The position numbers and the translations under genes are program-made. This document shows, one piece after another, positions 15,596 to 22,648 of a stretch of 43,979 nt of DNA. The stretch comes from Nocardioides terrigena (lineage in GTDB: Bacteria > Actinomycetota > Actinomycetes > Propionibacteriales > Nocardioidaceae): the NCBI RefSeq assembly GCF_003047265.1, contig NZ_PZYY01000016.1, positions 1 to 43,979 on the forward strand. Reading direction: 5' to 3'. Position 1 is the first letter of the stretch; every line of letters starts with the position of its first letter. The notes beneath the pieces are model-generated. The model saw nothing but the letters and a program-made list of their open reading frames with translations. It made no database searches and was not told the origin of the DNA.

Positions 15596-16063
15596 TTAGC
15601 GCGCCCCCAGGGATCTGTTGTCCCTGCGTTTGCGCAGTGGGGTCGAGAGGGCCTTCTCCACTGACCAGTGGCACTTGTCGAGCCGGTCCCTAATAACCGG
15701 GGCGGGGACCCCGATTTCTTGGCTCCACTCTCGTACTGAAAGGGTGCGGCCGTCGAAAGTCAGCGCCCGGGTCCTGGAGTCTGAGGCGTCGGCAATCGCA
15801 GCCGGCCTTCTATTGAAGGCCTGTTCAGACTGGGTCGCCCATCGGCAGTTTTCCGGCGAGTAGGGGCCGTCATTGTCGATCCGGTCCAGCGTCATCCCCG
15901 GCGGTCGCGGCCCCATGTCTTCGGCGAATGCGTCAAGAGATGTGAGCCATCGCTCGCAGACGAAGATTCCACGACCGCCATAGTCTGCGTAGTGCCCGAT
16001 ATTAGGGTTGTAGCAGCGCTGCTTCATGTTGTGCCAGGTGCTGAACAAGGGGTGTTTTGTCAT
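15596..16063 (-). CDS. HNH homing endonuclease between major tail and chaperone genes
   Basis: 155 residues. The N-terminal half matches the common free-standing phage HNH type: HPLFSTWHNMKQRCYNP, YADYGGRGIFVCERWL and LDRIDNDGPYSPENCRWA, which hold the His, Asp and Asn of the active site. The C-terminal half (about 95-145, SVREWSQEIGVPAPVIRDRL) looks like a helix-turn-helix target-binding domain. It is separated from the major tail gene by a hairpin and probably has its own leaderless promoter, so it behaves as an inserted element. Confidence 0.85.
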   Translation of the reverse strand: MTKHPLFSTWHNMKQRCYNPNIGHYADYGGRGIFVCERWLTSLDAFAEDMGPRPPGMTLDRIDNDGPYSPENCRWATQSEQAFNRRPAAIADASDSRTRALTFDGRTLSVREWSQEIGVPAPVIRDRLDKCHWSVEKALSTPLRKRRDNRSLGAR

Positions 16064-16075
16064 GCCCCTAGTTTA
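16064..16075 (-). promoter_or_regulatory. Putative leaderless promoter of the HNH gene at 16063
   Basis: On minus, TAAACT (16075-16070) lies 6 nt before the ATG at 16063. The AGGGGC between them is too close for a usual Shine-Dalgarno. No clear -35 is seen. Confidence 0.4.
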
Positions 16076-16099
16076 TCAAATTGCGCGGATAGGTGGAGC

Positions 16100-16132
16100 A
16101 CCCCCGACCGCTCCGCGCGAACGGCCGGGGGT
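16100..16132 (-). terminator. Hairpin after the major tail gene
   Basis: ACCCCCGACCG and CGGCCGGGGGT pair over 11 positions (one G-U) 6 nt beyond the major tail stop. There is no T-run. It may attenuate read-through from the highly expressed tail gene into the HNH and chaperone genes. Confidence 0.55.
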
Positions 16133-16138
16133 GGAATG

Positions 16139-16696
16139 TCAGGCGGTCTTGAGCGCCGTCATGAAGGACTTGAAGTTGTAGCCCTTGGTCGAGTCCAGCT
16201 CGCACTCGATGGTGACCTCGTAGCCGATGGCCTCCGTGTTGGCGAGGGTGATCTCACCGACCGAAGCGACAACGCCGCGGGGGACGTAGATGCGGATCAA
16301 CTCGGCGCCGTCGATCACGTCGAGGACGTAGGAAGCGGCCTCGCGGACCTGCGACTTGAACTCGAAGGAGCCATCGGTGGCGGTCTGCGTCACGGTGGCG
16401 CCGAAGTAGGTCTCGATCGTGTCGAGGCTCGTCTCCACGAGGGTGCCGCTGATCGTGGGATTGTCCTCCGACGTCTGGCGCAGCGTGCGGACGGTCTGCC
16501 CGTTCTGCCACACCTTGATCGGGGTCGAGTCGCCCTCGTCATTCAGCGCCAGGGTGACGCCGTCCTCGCTGATGCCGCCGAGGTCGGTGAAGCCGGTCGC
16601 CGCAGCAGCAGCGGTGGTGGGTGCGGTCGCGGACAGCTCGCCCTTGGAGAGCGCGCCCGTGATGGCGACCCTCACCTTGGATGCGTCAACAGCCAT
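16139..16696 (-). CDS. Major tail protein
   Basis: 185 residues starting MAVDASKVRV with GGAGA upstream. The protein is beta-rich with ISEDGVTLALNDEGD, WQNGQTVRTLRQTSED and NPTISGTLVETSLDTIETYFG, the pattern of siphovirus tail-tube subunits. It ends near the tail chaperone pair, as usual. Tail-tube hexamers would be built from it around the tape measure. Confidence 0.88.
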   Translation of the reverse strand: MAVDASKVRVAITGALSKGELSATAPTTAAAAATGFTDLGGISEDGVTLALNDEGDSTPIKVWQNGQTVRTLRQTSEDNPTISGTLVETSLDTIETYFGATVTQTATDGSFEFKSQVREAASYVLDVIDGAELIRIYVPRGVVASVGEITLANTEAIGYEVTIECELDSTKGYNFKSFMTALKTA

Positions 16697-16705
16697 GTCA
16701 ATCTC

Positions 16706-16900
16706 CTATGTGGTGTGCGGCATGGCCGCGGGTGTGGTGCCGGCGCGGCGGCGATGGTGGGTGTTACTCGTCGTCCGGCTTGGCGGGCGTCTCTTCGCGG
16801 TGGGCTTGGTCTTCCAGCCCTGCGTCTCGTAGGTCGCGACCAGATCGGCCTCGACGCTGATCTCGAGCGCGGTGTCGGGGTGGGTCAGCTTGTAGGCCAT
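16706..16900 (-). CDS. Small head-tail region protein, possibly with a shifted C-terminus
   Basis: 64 residues with GGAGAT 5 nt before the ATG. The first 32 residues (MAYKLTHPDTALEISV, then YETQGWKTKP) look like the small protein often found before major tail genes. After residue about 36 the frame becomes Arg/Thr/His-rich. The -1 frame instead reads EETPAKPDDE and stops at 16764, a more typical acidic end. Either a frameshift mutation or a sequencing error may have extended it. Confidence 0.6.
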   Translation of the reverse strand: MAYKLTHPDTALEISVEADLVATYETQGWKTKPTAKRRPPSRTTSNTHHRRRAGTTPAAMPHTT

Positions 16901-16908
16901 CGGATCTC

Positions 16909-17313
16909 CTAGAGGACGGTGACTCGGTGTGTGGCTTCGATCAGCGCCAATCTCCGCGGCTGGCCACTGGGGTCCGCGACAGAGTTGGGGCCGGACAGGT
17001 GGACGACTCGCGTGCAGCCGTCAGCCCCGGGAGCCTCGAGCGCTAGGGCGATGACCAGGCGCGCGAGGTTCGTCGCGTCCTGTTCCGTCTTGGCCCACAC
17101 GTCGAGGGCCACACGCGGGCGATCGAACACGCCGGAGACGTTGCCCCCGTCGCGGCGGACGACCACAAAGCGGTCGGGGCGAGTAGCGGGCACGACCCGA
17201 TCGAACTTCACGCCTTGCGCGTAGGGTTCCGTTCGGCCAACCAGCGCACCTCGCAAGTAGACAATCCACCAGAGGTCCGCATCAATTGGCAGAGCGGCTA
17301 CTGGCTGGAACAT
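16909..17313 (-). CDS. Tail terminator-type protein (intact copy with alternative 5' end)
   Basis: 134 residues from the ATG at 17313 (FQPVAALPIDADLWWIVYLR). A central FDRPRVALDVWAKTEQDATN and a beta C-terminus match small tail-completion proteins of siphoviruses. Gene order (after the head connectors, before the major tail protein) agrees. The first about 46 residues are matched by a broken fragment at 19203-19364 that lies next to the upstream head gene, so this gene carries a replaced start. The HNH gene ends 2 nt before its ATG. Confidence 0.8.
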   Translation of the reverse strand: MFQPVAALPIDADLWWIVYLRGALVGRTEPYAQGVKFDRVVPATRPDRFVVVRRDGGNVSGVFDRPRVALDVWAKTEQDATNLARLVIALALEAPGADGCTRVVHLSGPNSVADPSGQPRRLALIEATHRVTVL

Positions 17314-17315
17314 GG

Positions 17316-17825
17316 CTACCCCATTCGGCGCTCGGCACGGTATCGGCGAGCCCTCGCGGCTCCGCAGGCTCGGCACTCGCGCTTGTTGCGCTTCGTGTCT
17401 AGATAGAGGTTGTCGCCGCTAAGCGGGTGGCCGCTGTCGCAGTGGGTCTTCTTGGAGTTGGCATTGGCCCGACCGTGGAAGTGACCGCGGCGCCATGCGT
17501 CACCGATGTTCTCCACGCGGCCACCGACGTAGAGGTGTCTCGGGTTGCAGCACGGCGGATTGTCGCAGTGGTGGCAGGCTTCCTCGCGCCGCTCGGAGTC
17601 CCATCGCAGAGGCTCGCCGAGTGTCATGCCGAGCACCCAGCGGCTCGCCTGGAAGGTGTAGTGCTTGCCGTTTCGGCGCACTTGGAAGTTCCCATAGCCG
17701 CCCGGATTGCATCCGATTCGCCAGGGCCAGCACTCGTCTGGCCCTGCGCTCCGGTCGACGTGCGACCAGAAGCGGTCGAGCAGTCTGGTGTAGGAGTCAA
17801 GCTCTACGTCGTAGCGAGTCATCAT
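17316..17825 (-). CDS. HNH endonuclease inserted upstream of the tail terminator
   Basis: 169 residues. It has the phage HNH_3 arrangement: DECWPWRIGCNPGGYGNF, a middle ACHHCDNPPCCNPRHLYVG core with zinc-binding Cys and the catalytic His, and a second Cys/His set (THCDSGHPLSGDN, CRACGAARA) in the C-terminus. Likely a homing nuclease. It ends just before the restored tail-terminator start and is divergent from plus cassette E. Confidence 0.85.
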   Translation of the reverse strand: MMTRYDVELDSYTRLLDRFWSHVDRSAGPDECWPWRIGCNPGGYGNFQVRRNGKHYTFQASRWVLGMTLGEPLRWDSERREEACHHCDNPPCCNPRHLYVGGRVENIGDAWRRGHFHGRANANSKKTHCDSGHPLSGDNLYLDTKRNKRECRACGAARARRYRAERRMG

Positions 17826-17837
17826 GCAATCAGTCTA
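17826..17837 (-). promoter_or_regulatory. Putative leaderless promoter of the HNH gene at 17825
   Basis: On minus, TAGACT (17837-17832) is 6 nt before the first of two adjacent ATGs. No Shine-Dalgarno is present. Confidence 0.4.
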
Positions 17838-17847
17838 CACGAATGTA

Positions 17848-17877
17848 TTGACAGACGTAATGACGCCGTGCAATGAT
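17848..17877 (+). promoter_or_regulatory. Promoter of plus cassette E
   Basis: A consensus -35 TTGACA (17848-17853) is followed after 18 bp by AATGAT (17872-17877), four of six matches to a -10. This predicts a start near 17884 and a leader of about 40 nt with GGGAGG before the ATG at 17924. The same 100-bp gap holds the minus-strand HNH promoter. Confidence 0.6.
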
Positions 17878-17923
17878 TCTCATATCAGCCGGAACCACCG
17901 GCCCAAGCAGCCGGGAGGCCGCC

Positions 17924-18064
17924 ATGTTCGACAACCACAGCACCGCCAGCCTCCTGGAGGTCAACACCCAGTACCTGCGCGAGTACCGCGCCAACCCGAC
18001 CGAGGGCAACCTGCTCGCCCTCAAGCAGACCGTGTGGGAGCTGGAAGCCCGGGGTGCGATGTGA
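17924..18064 (+). CDS. Hypothetical 46-residue protein, cassette E
   Basis: Begins MFDNHSTASLLEV and is mostly helical, with no Cys. It has a good GGGAGG about 6 nt upstream. Its TGA overlaps the GTG of the next gene. Proteins of this style are frequent in actinophages; the function is unknown. Confidence 0.65.
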   Translation: MFDNHSTASLLEVNTQYLREYRANPTEGNLLALKQTVWELEARGAM

Positions 18065-18312
18065 GCGCCTCGGCGCTATGGCGCGGGATCAAGTGCCGCC
18101 ATGAAGGGTGCGTTGAGTTTGGCATCTGCTTGGTCGGCTCGCCGGGGGCCGTGGCCGACAGGGGCCGTGATGGGAACGCTCACTGCGGGTGCGATGCCTG
18201 CACTCACACTCCGAACCAATCTTGCCGCCACGGCTGGCTCGCTACACACTGCCCGTGGCGGCACAATGAGAGGGCGCCGATGGGTGCCTGCGGGAAAGGT
18301 AAAACCAAGTGA
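18061..18312 (+). CDS. Hypothetical 83-residue Cys/His-rich protein, cassette E
   Basis: GTG start overlapping the previous stop. About ten Cys and several His are spaced as in KCRHEGC, HCGCDAC, SCRHGW and HCPW, which suggests one or two zinc sites. It ends basic (GKGKTK). Its stop overlaps the GTG of the next gene. Confidence 0.6.
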   Translation: MSASALWRGIKCRHEGCVEFGICLVGSPGAVADRGRDGNAHCGCDACTHTPNQSCRHGWLATHCPWRHNERAPMGACGKGKTK

Positions 18313-19067
18313 CTACTCCACCCGGCCTGACCGATGCAGACAGGGCCGATCTCCTTGAGCGCCTCGTGTCGTGGTTCGGCGGCGACGACCGGCAAGCGTT
18401 TCTCGTGTCCCATCTTGCGCCGCTGGTAGACCGGATCAAGGCCGATGGATACATAGCGGGAGTGGCGGCGGGCGTCGAGGTTCGCGCCTCGGAGTTCCTG
18501 CAGGCCGCGCTTGAGATGGCGCGCAAGGCCGACCAAGCAGAACGGAGAGCGGAGGAAGCCGAGTTCCACGTCGAGCAACTGCGAGACGCGCGCGATAGCG
18601 CCGAGCGAAGGATCGAGCGCGCCGAGCGGGGCGCGGAGGGCGGTTGCATTCACGTCGACTGTGTGTTGCTTCCGACTAGGCCGCCGACGTACAGGTGTGG
18701 GGAGTGTGGTGCCACCTTCGACCATCGGCCGGAATGGGTGAAGGTCGCCGAAGGCGAGCAAGGCGCCGGGGATGACACGTGGAAGGTCGCCGTCTACCAA
18801 GAGACGGCGCAGGCACGCTGCGAGTGGTGCGGCCAAGCCGGTGGTCACGAGAATGGTTGCCGCCTCGGGCTCGGTCCCGATGAGCGAGGCGCGCACCGGA
18901 CTGACTGCAACTGCGTTCCTCCCTACGCGGATTGCAGACACCCATCCTGCGATTGCACCGAGTGCGTGTACGACTGTCCGGGTGCCTGCGGTGATCACCA
19001 GTGGATCGACCGCCCCGAGTCCGACACCAGAGAGTGCCTCATCTGCGGGACCGAGGTGGCTGGCTAA
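18309..19067 (+). CDS. Coiled-coil plus zinc-ribbon protein of unknown function, cassette E
   Basis: 252 residues, the largest plus-strand accessory protein. Residues about 1-60 are helical. A long charged coiled coil (about 60-112, rich in Glu, Arg and Ala) is followed by YRCGECGATF, then CEWCGQAGGHENGC and a dense C-terminal Cys/His region (CNCVPPYADCRHPSCDC, ECLICG). It could be a DNA- or protein-binding adaptor. The late position, independent promoter and partner RHH gene point to a lysogeny-expressed role. Confidence 0.6.
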   Translation: MTTPPGLTDADRADLLERLVSWFGGDDRQAFLVSHLAPLVDRIKADGYIAGVAAGVEVRASEFLQAALEMARKADQAERRAEEAEFHVEQLRDARDSAERRIERAERGAEGGCIHVDCVLLPTRPPTYRCGECGATFDHRPEWVKVAEGEQGAGDDTWKVAVYQETAQARCEWCGQAGGHENGCRLGLGPDERGAHRTDCNCVPPYADCRHPSCDCTECVYDCPGACGDHQWIDRPESDTRECLICGTEVAG

Positions 19068-19216
19068 TGGCCCCCGCGAAGCCAAACATGGTCATGCGCT
19101 CCCTGCGCGTTCCTGAGAAGTTGTGGGAGGCGGCGAAGGCCAAGGCCGACGAACGTCAGGAGAACATCTCCGACGTTCTACGTGAGGCGCTGGAGCGGTA
19201 CGTCAAGCGTAGGTGA
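19067..19216 (+). CDS. Ribbon-helix-helix protein, cassette E
   Basis: 49 residues coupled to the previous gene by TAATG. A basic arm, the strand MVMRSLRVPEKLW and two helices ending SDVLREALERYV fit the CopG/Arc family. It resembles the RHH protein at 8695 in its second helix. It probably regulates its own cassette. Its last 14 bases overlap, on the other strand, the broken tail-terminator fragment. Confidence 0.7.
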   Translation: MAPAKPNMVMRSLRVPEKLWEAAKAKADERQENISDVLREALERYVKRR

Positions 19217-19364
19217 TCCGGTCGCGTCGGGTGGGCGGAACTGCGCGGTCGAAGTAGACGCCACTCGCGTAGGACTCGCTGCGGTCGACAAGTGCGCCGC
19301 GGAGGTACACGATCCACCACAGGTCGGCGTCGATGGGCTGGGCAGCAATGGGCTGGAGGGTCAT
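19203..19364 (-). pseudogene. 5' fragment of a tail-terminator gene
   Basis: A 53-codon frame starting MTLQPIAAQPIDADLWWIV and ending DRITYA. It is clearly homologous to the first about 50 residues of the intact gene at 16909-17313 (shared PIDADLWWIVYLRGALV), but the DNA differs at many synonymous positions. It overlaps the upstream head gene by ATGA, the ancestral arrangement. Homology stops after PTRRDR, where the inserted 2-kb segment begins. It is too short to be functional on its own. Confidence 0.85.
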
Positions 19365-19633
19365 CGGCCGGCGTCCAATGCTCGGGCGAGGTTGCCCGTG
19401 TTGGCTTCCACGATCCAGTCGTGGTCAGTGCCGCCCGAGACGCGCACCACGGCGCGGTCGGTGGTGTCTTGGATGATGTGGAGCTCGTCGCGGTACTCGC
19501 CCGACTTGACGGGAGCGGACGACTTCGCTGCCGACAGCACTCGCTCGGCGCGGGAGGTGAGGTCGGCGCGCACGCCAGCGGACTTGAGGACTTCGCCAAC
19601 GCCCTTGTAGTTCATCTTGACGGAACGCACCAT
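19361..19633 (-). CDS. Head-tail connector, HK97-gp10-like neck protein
   Basis: 90 residues from the ATG at 19633 with GGAGGG upstream. It has a basic helical N-terminus (VLKSAGVRADLTSRAERVL) and SAPVKSGEYRDELHI, the motif region common in HK97-gp10-like proteins, with a WIVEANTGN C-terminus. It lies between head closure and tail terminator, as expected. Confidence 0.75.
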   Translation of the reverse strand: MVRSVKMNYKGVGEVLKSAGVRADLTSRAERVLSAAKSSAPVKSGEYRDELHIIQDTTDRAVVRVSGGTDHDWIVEANTGNLARALDAGR

Positions 19634-19634
19634 G

Positions 19635-19955
19635 TCATCCCTCCGTCTTGAATGCCTGCACGACGACGCCAGCGCCAAGCCAATCGGCGGGCTGACCTTG
19701 GACGGGGTACTCGACATCACGGACCCGGACGCGGTTCTGGGGGCCGATTGGATCGCCAGCGGGCAGGTACAGCGTCCATCCGCTCACGACGGCGTTGCGG
19801 GCATCCTGTACAGGCTCAGACGATGGGCGAGGCTCGGCGGGGGCGATCGTGGTGACGGCCCGCTCGGTTGGGGCCGACCAGTCCTCGACCGTCTCCTGCG
19901 AGTAGGGGTCGGTGATTGTGCCAGCGGTCAGCACTACGACGATCTCGCCGCGCAT
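19635..19955 (-). CDS. Head-tail connector, head closure type
   Basis: 106 residues from the ATG at 19955 (MRGEIVVVLTAGT). A small beta-barrel-like protein with DPYSQETVEDWS and VRVRDVEYPVQG, resembling head-closure proteins that stop DNA leak after packaging. Its start overlaps the stop of the adaptor gene. Confidence 0.7.
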   Translation of the reverse strand: MRGEIVVVLTAGTITDPYSQETVEDWSAPTERAVTTIAPAEPRPSSEPVQDARNAVVSGWTLYLPAGDPIGPQNRVRVRDVEYPVQGQPADWLGAGVVVQAFKTEG

Positions 19956-20449
19956 CAGGGCCGCGCCTGGATGCGGTATCGGTCCAGTGCTGCGCGGTCG
20001 GGGTCCATCGTGGCGTCGGTGAACGTCTCGGAGAATGGTCCGCGAGCCCATGACTTGAGGCGACGGCGACCCTCGATGCCATCCGCAGCGATGGACGAGA
20101 CCGCCTGCGCGATGTCTGCGGGAGTCTCGGCGTAGCCGTGCGTGAAGGTGACCTCATAGTCGCCAGCACCGAACGCATACCCGGTGACGACGCCGTTCGA
20201 CTTCCACTTTACGTGCGTCAGGTCGAGCGTCACGTCGTCGCGGACGATCGACGTCACATCGGTCAGCCGAAGGGTTGGGAGCAGGAGTGTTGCCCCCAAC
20301 CCTTCGACCGTGACCGTCTCGGTGACCTCGGGGGCGATATGCCACCCGCAGTAAGACCGAACCTCCTGGCTCGCCGCGGCGATGAGTGCGACCGGGTCGC
20401 CACTCTGGATCTCGTCGTGCTCGGCGGGCGTCAGCAGAGGCTCGGCCAT
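19955..20449 (-). CDS. Head-tail adaptor protein
   Basis: 164 residues from the ATG at 20449. The helical N-terminus (TPAEHDEIQSGDPVALIAAA, then SYCGWHIAP) and a beta middle with VTFTHGYAETPADIAQAV match the gp6-like adaptor family that docks beneath the portal. Position after the capsid gene agrees. Confidence 0.78.
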   Translation of the reverse strand: MAEPLLTPAEHDEIQSGDPVALIAAASQEVRSYCGWHIAPEVTETVTVEGLGATLLLPTLRLTDVTSIVRDDVTLDLTHVKWKSNGVVTGYAFGAGDYEVTFTHGYAETPADIAQAVSSIAADGIEGRRRLKSWARGPFSETFTDATMDPDRAALDRYRIQARP

Positions 20450-20453
20450 TGGG

Positions 20454-20591
20454 TCACCCCTTCTTGTCAGACGCGGTGCGCGCCTTGTTCTTCGGAGCCG
20501 GGGCCGCCTTCTCCTCGGTCGCACCCTTCGGCGCGTCCTCGGGTCGGTAGCGAACCCCGTCGACCACGACCATCCTCACGGCGTCAGCCAT
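20454..20591 (-). CDS. Small 45-residue head-region protein
   Basis: Begins MADAVRMVVVDGVRYRPED and has a Lys/Ala-rich tail ending DKKG. Small proteins of this pattern often sit between capsid and adaptor genes in actinophages. The role is unknown. Confidence 0.65.
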   Translation of the reverse strand: MADAVRMVVVDGVRYRPEDAPKGATEEKAAPAPKNKARTASDKKG

Positions 20592-20596
20592 GTCGA

Positions 20597-21808
20597 TCAG
20601 AGCGCGGTCAGGTCAGCGACGACGACCTCACGCGGGGCGTAGAAGAGCTGGAGCCCGCGAAGCTCGGCGCGGACGTACACCATGTTGCGCTGGGCGTAGT
20701 CCTTGTGCTGGTTGAAGGCCACGACCGAGAGCGGCTCGCGCTCGAGGAAGTGGACCGACTTGAAGTTGCCCACGAGGGCAGTGCCGGCCGCGACGCGGGT
20801 CGACGCGACGAGCGGAACGCCGAACGGGGTCGGAGTCACGCCCTGAGCGAGGGGGTTGCCCAGCGCCCACTGGTCGCCGTTCTTCATCAGGCGCAGGTTC
20901 CACACGTCGGCCGGGTTCATCACGATGGCCTGCGGGTCAGCCTGGACGGCCTCGACCTTGCCGAGCGCCCGAGCGATCGTCGTGATGACGTCGGTGTCGA
21001 ACGCCTGCGACTGAACGCCGGTCGTGGTGAGGATGCCCTGCGGCTGGGTGCCGGCGCCCGTGCCGTTCAGCAGCTTGTCGACGACCACGTTGCGCACGTG
21101 GTAACGGATGCGCTGCTCCATGTAGGCAGCCAGCGCGCCGTCGTCGGCGAGCGTCTGGTTGGTGATGTCGAAACCGTCAGCGTAGGTGAACGCCTTGGCC
21201 TCGGACAGGTCGGTCGTCACGTCGGACAGCGGCTTGAGGTCACCCTCGGCCACGATCGCGGCATTGTCCGTCTCGGAGACGATCTGCGCGTACTCGATGT
21301 ACGAGGCGTCGGTCGACCCGGTAGTGATGAGGTCGAGGAACGACAGGCCCTCGTCGAGGATCTCCGAGCGGTAACCGGGCTGGCGGACGGCGCCGTTCTG
21401 GCCGGTCTGGGTGGTGAGGGTGGCCTTGGTGCCGATGCCCAGGTCGGCCGCGTGGCCGAGCTCCTTGACCTCGATGCGAAGCGGGGTGCCCGAGCCGACG
21501 CCGGACGGGTGCGCCTTGCGGAACTGCTGCATGGCGGGGGACTTCACGAATGCGTCGCCGACGCCGCCCATCGGGTCGAACTGAGCGGCGGGCTCCTCGT
21601 CGACCGTCTTGACGGACGCGAGGCGGCCGATCAGGGCGGAGGACTTCTGGGCCTTCTCGATCTTCTCGTCGAGCTCCGCGATCTCAGCCGTCTTGGCCTC
21701 GATCTCGGTCTGCTCGACGTCGGTCAGGTCGCGGTCCTCGGCCTTCGCCAGAGCCACGATGTCCTGTGCCGCCTTCAGGGCGGCGGCACGCTGCGTCTTG
21801 AGGTTCAC
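20597..21808 (-). CDS. Major capsid protein, HK97 fold
   Basis: 403 residues from the GTG at 21808, preferred because AAAGGGG lies about 6 nt before it; a GTG six codons earlier overlaps the protease stop. Residues about 10-70 are a charged coiled coil like the HK97 delta scaffold domain. The shell domain follows, with PQGILTTTGV, a spine-helix region and ELRGLQLFYAPREVVV near the end. The protease just upstream would remove the N-terminal domain. Confidence 0.9.
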   Translation of the reverse strand: MNLKTQRAAALKAAQDIVALAKAEDRDLTDVEQTEIEAKTAEIAELDEKIEKAQKSSALIGRLASVKTVDEEPAAQFDPMGGVGDAFVKSPAMQQFRKAHPSGVGSGTPLRIEVKELGHAADLGIGTKATLTTQTGQNGAVRQPGYRSEILDEGLSFLDLITTGSTDASYIEYAQIVSETDNAAIVAEGDLKPLSDVTTDLSEAKAFTYADGFDITNQTLADDGALAAYMEQRIRYHVRNVVVDKLLNGTGAGTQPQGILTTTGVQSQAFDTDVITTIARALGKVEAVQADPQAIVMNPADVWNLRLMKNGDQWALGNPLAQGVTPTPFGVPLVASTRVAAGTALVGNFKSVHFLEREPLSVVAFNQHKDYAQRNMVYVRAELRGLQLFYAPREVVVADLTAL

Positions 21809-21822
21809 GGTGAACCCCTTTC

Positions 21823-22611
21823 TCACTCGTTGTCGAGTGCGAGTAGTGACAGGTGTGTCGCCCAGGTGTTGACGGACGGGCCGGACTTGGGCTCCTCGTC
21901 GGACACGGTCGACTTGGCCTCAATGGGCTCCTCGTCGATGGCGTCGGACTTGGCCTCGGTCGTGCCGCTGGCCTTCTCCTGGTCGTCGTCCTGGCCGATG
22001 GCGGCGAGGACGTTCCCGATGGCTTCGTGCGCTTTGCGCAGTTCGCCTTCGTTCTTGGCCGAGATGGCTCGGCCGGCCTTGGTGCCGGAGAGCAGCGCGT
22101 CGGCAGCGCTCTTCACGGCGAGAACTTCGGTCTCCTGATTGGCGCCGATCGTCACGACCGACACCTCATAGAGCTTGAGCTTGCGGAGCTCGTAGTAGGA
22201 CTCCTTGGCGCCGTCGGACTTCTCGCGCTGGGCGTCGCCGCCCTCGAGCACGTCATAGGCGAAGGACATCTGGTTGACCCGGCGACCCTTGAGCATCCGA
22301 TAGGTCTGCATCGCCTTCGGGTTCTCGAGGTCGAGCTGCGCTGTGACGAGCAGGCCCTTGTCGTCCTCGACCGCGCTCATTACGTGGCCGATGTTGTAGT
22401 CGGGGTCACTCATGTTGTGGCCGAAGAGAAGGGGGATCGGGTTGCCCGAGTCCTCCCACGCCTTGAGGTCATCGGCGAATGCGCCGGGGGTCACGACGTC
22501 GCCGTAAGAGTCGACGTTGCCGAACACGCTGGCGTAGGCCGAGAACTGGCCCTCGCCGAGCCCATCATCGGGACCGGCCTTCACCCGAACGGGCATGTCC
22601 TTGAGCAGCAT
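21823..22611 (-). CDS. Prohead protease, HK97 U35 family
   Basis: 262 residues from the ATG at 22611 with GAGGAGGG upstream. It has the typical start and core: FSAYASVFGNVDSYGDVV, PLLFGHNMSDPDYNIGHV (catalytic His region) and YELRKLKLYEVSVVTIGAN (Ser region). The C-terminal 90 residues are acidic and low-complexity, perhaps a scaffold. It cleaves the capsid scaffold during head maturation. Confidence 0.9.
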   Translation of the reverse strand: MLLKDMPVRVKAGPDDGLGEGQFSAYASVFGNVDSYGDVVTPGAFADDLKAWEDSGNPIPLLFGHNMSDPDYNIGHVMSAVEDDKGLLVTAQLDLENPKAMQTYRMLKGRRVNQMSFAYDVLEGGDAQREKSDGAKESYYELRKLKLYEVSVVTIGANQETEVLAVKSAADALLSGTKAGRAISAKNEGELRKAHEAIGNVLAAIGQDDDQEKASGTTEAKSDAIDEEPIEAKSTVSDEEPKSGPSVNTWATHLSLLALDNE

Positions 22612-22648
22612 GGAAGCCCTCCTCGGGCATAGGGGGTGCGCGGAAGGG

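Noticed and set aside
20138..22138. 666-codon plus frame over capsid and protease genes
   Set aside because: Shadow of the HK97 capsid and prohead protease genes; composition is Arg/Gly/Asp low-complexity.
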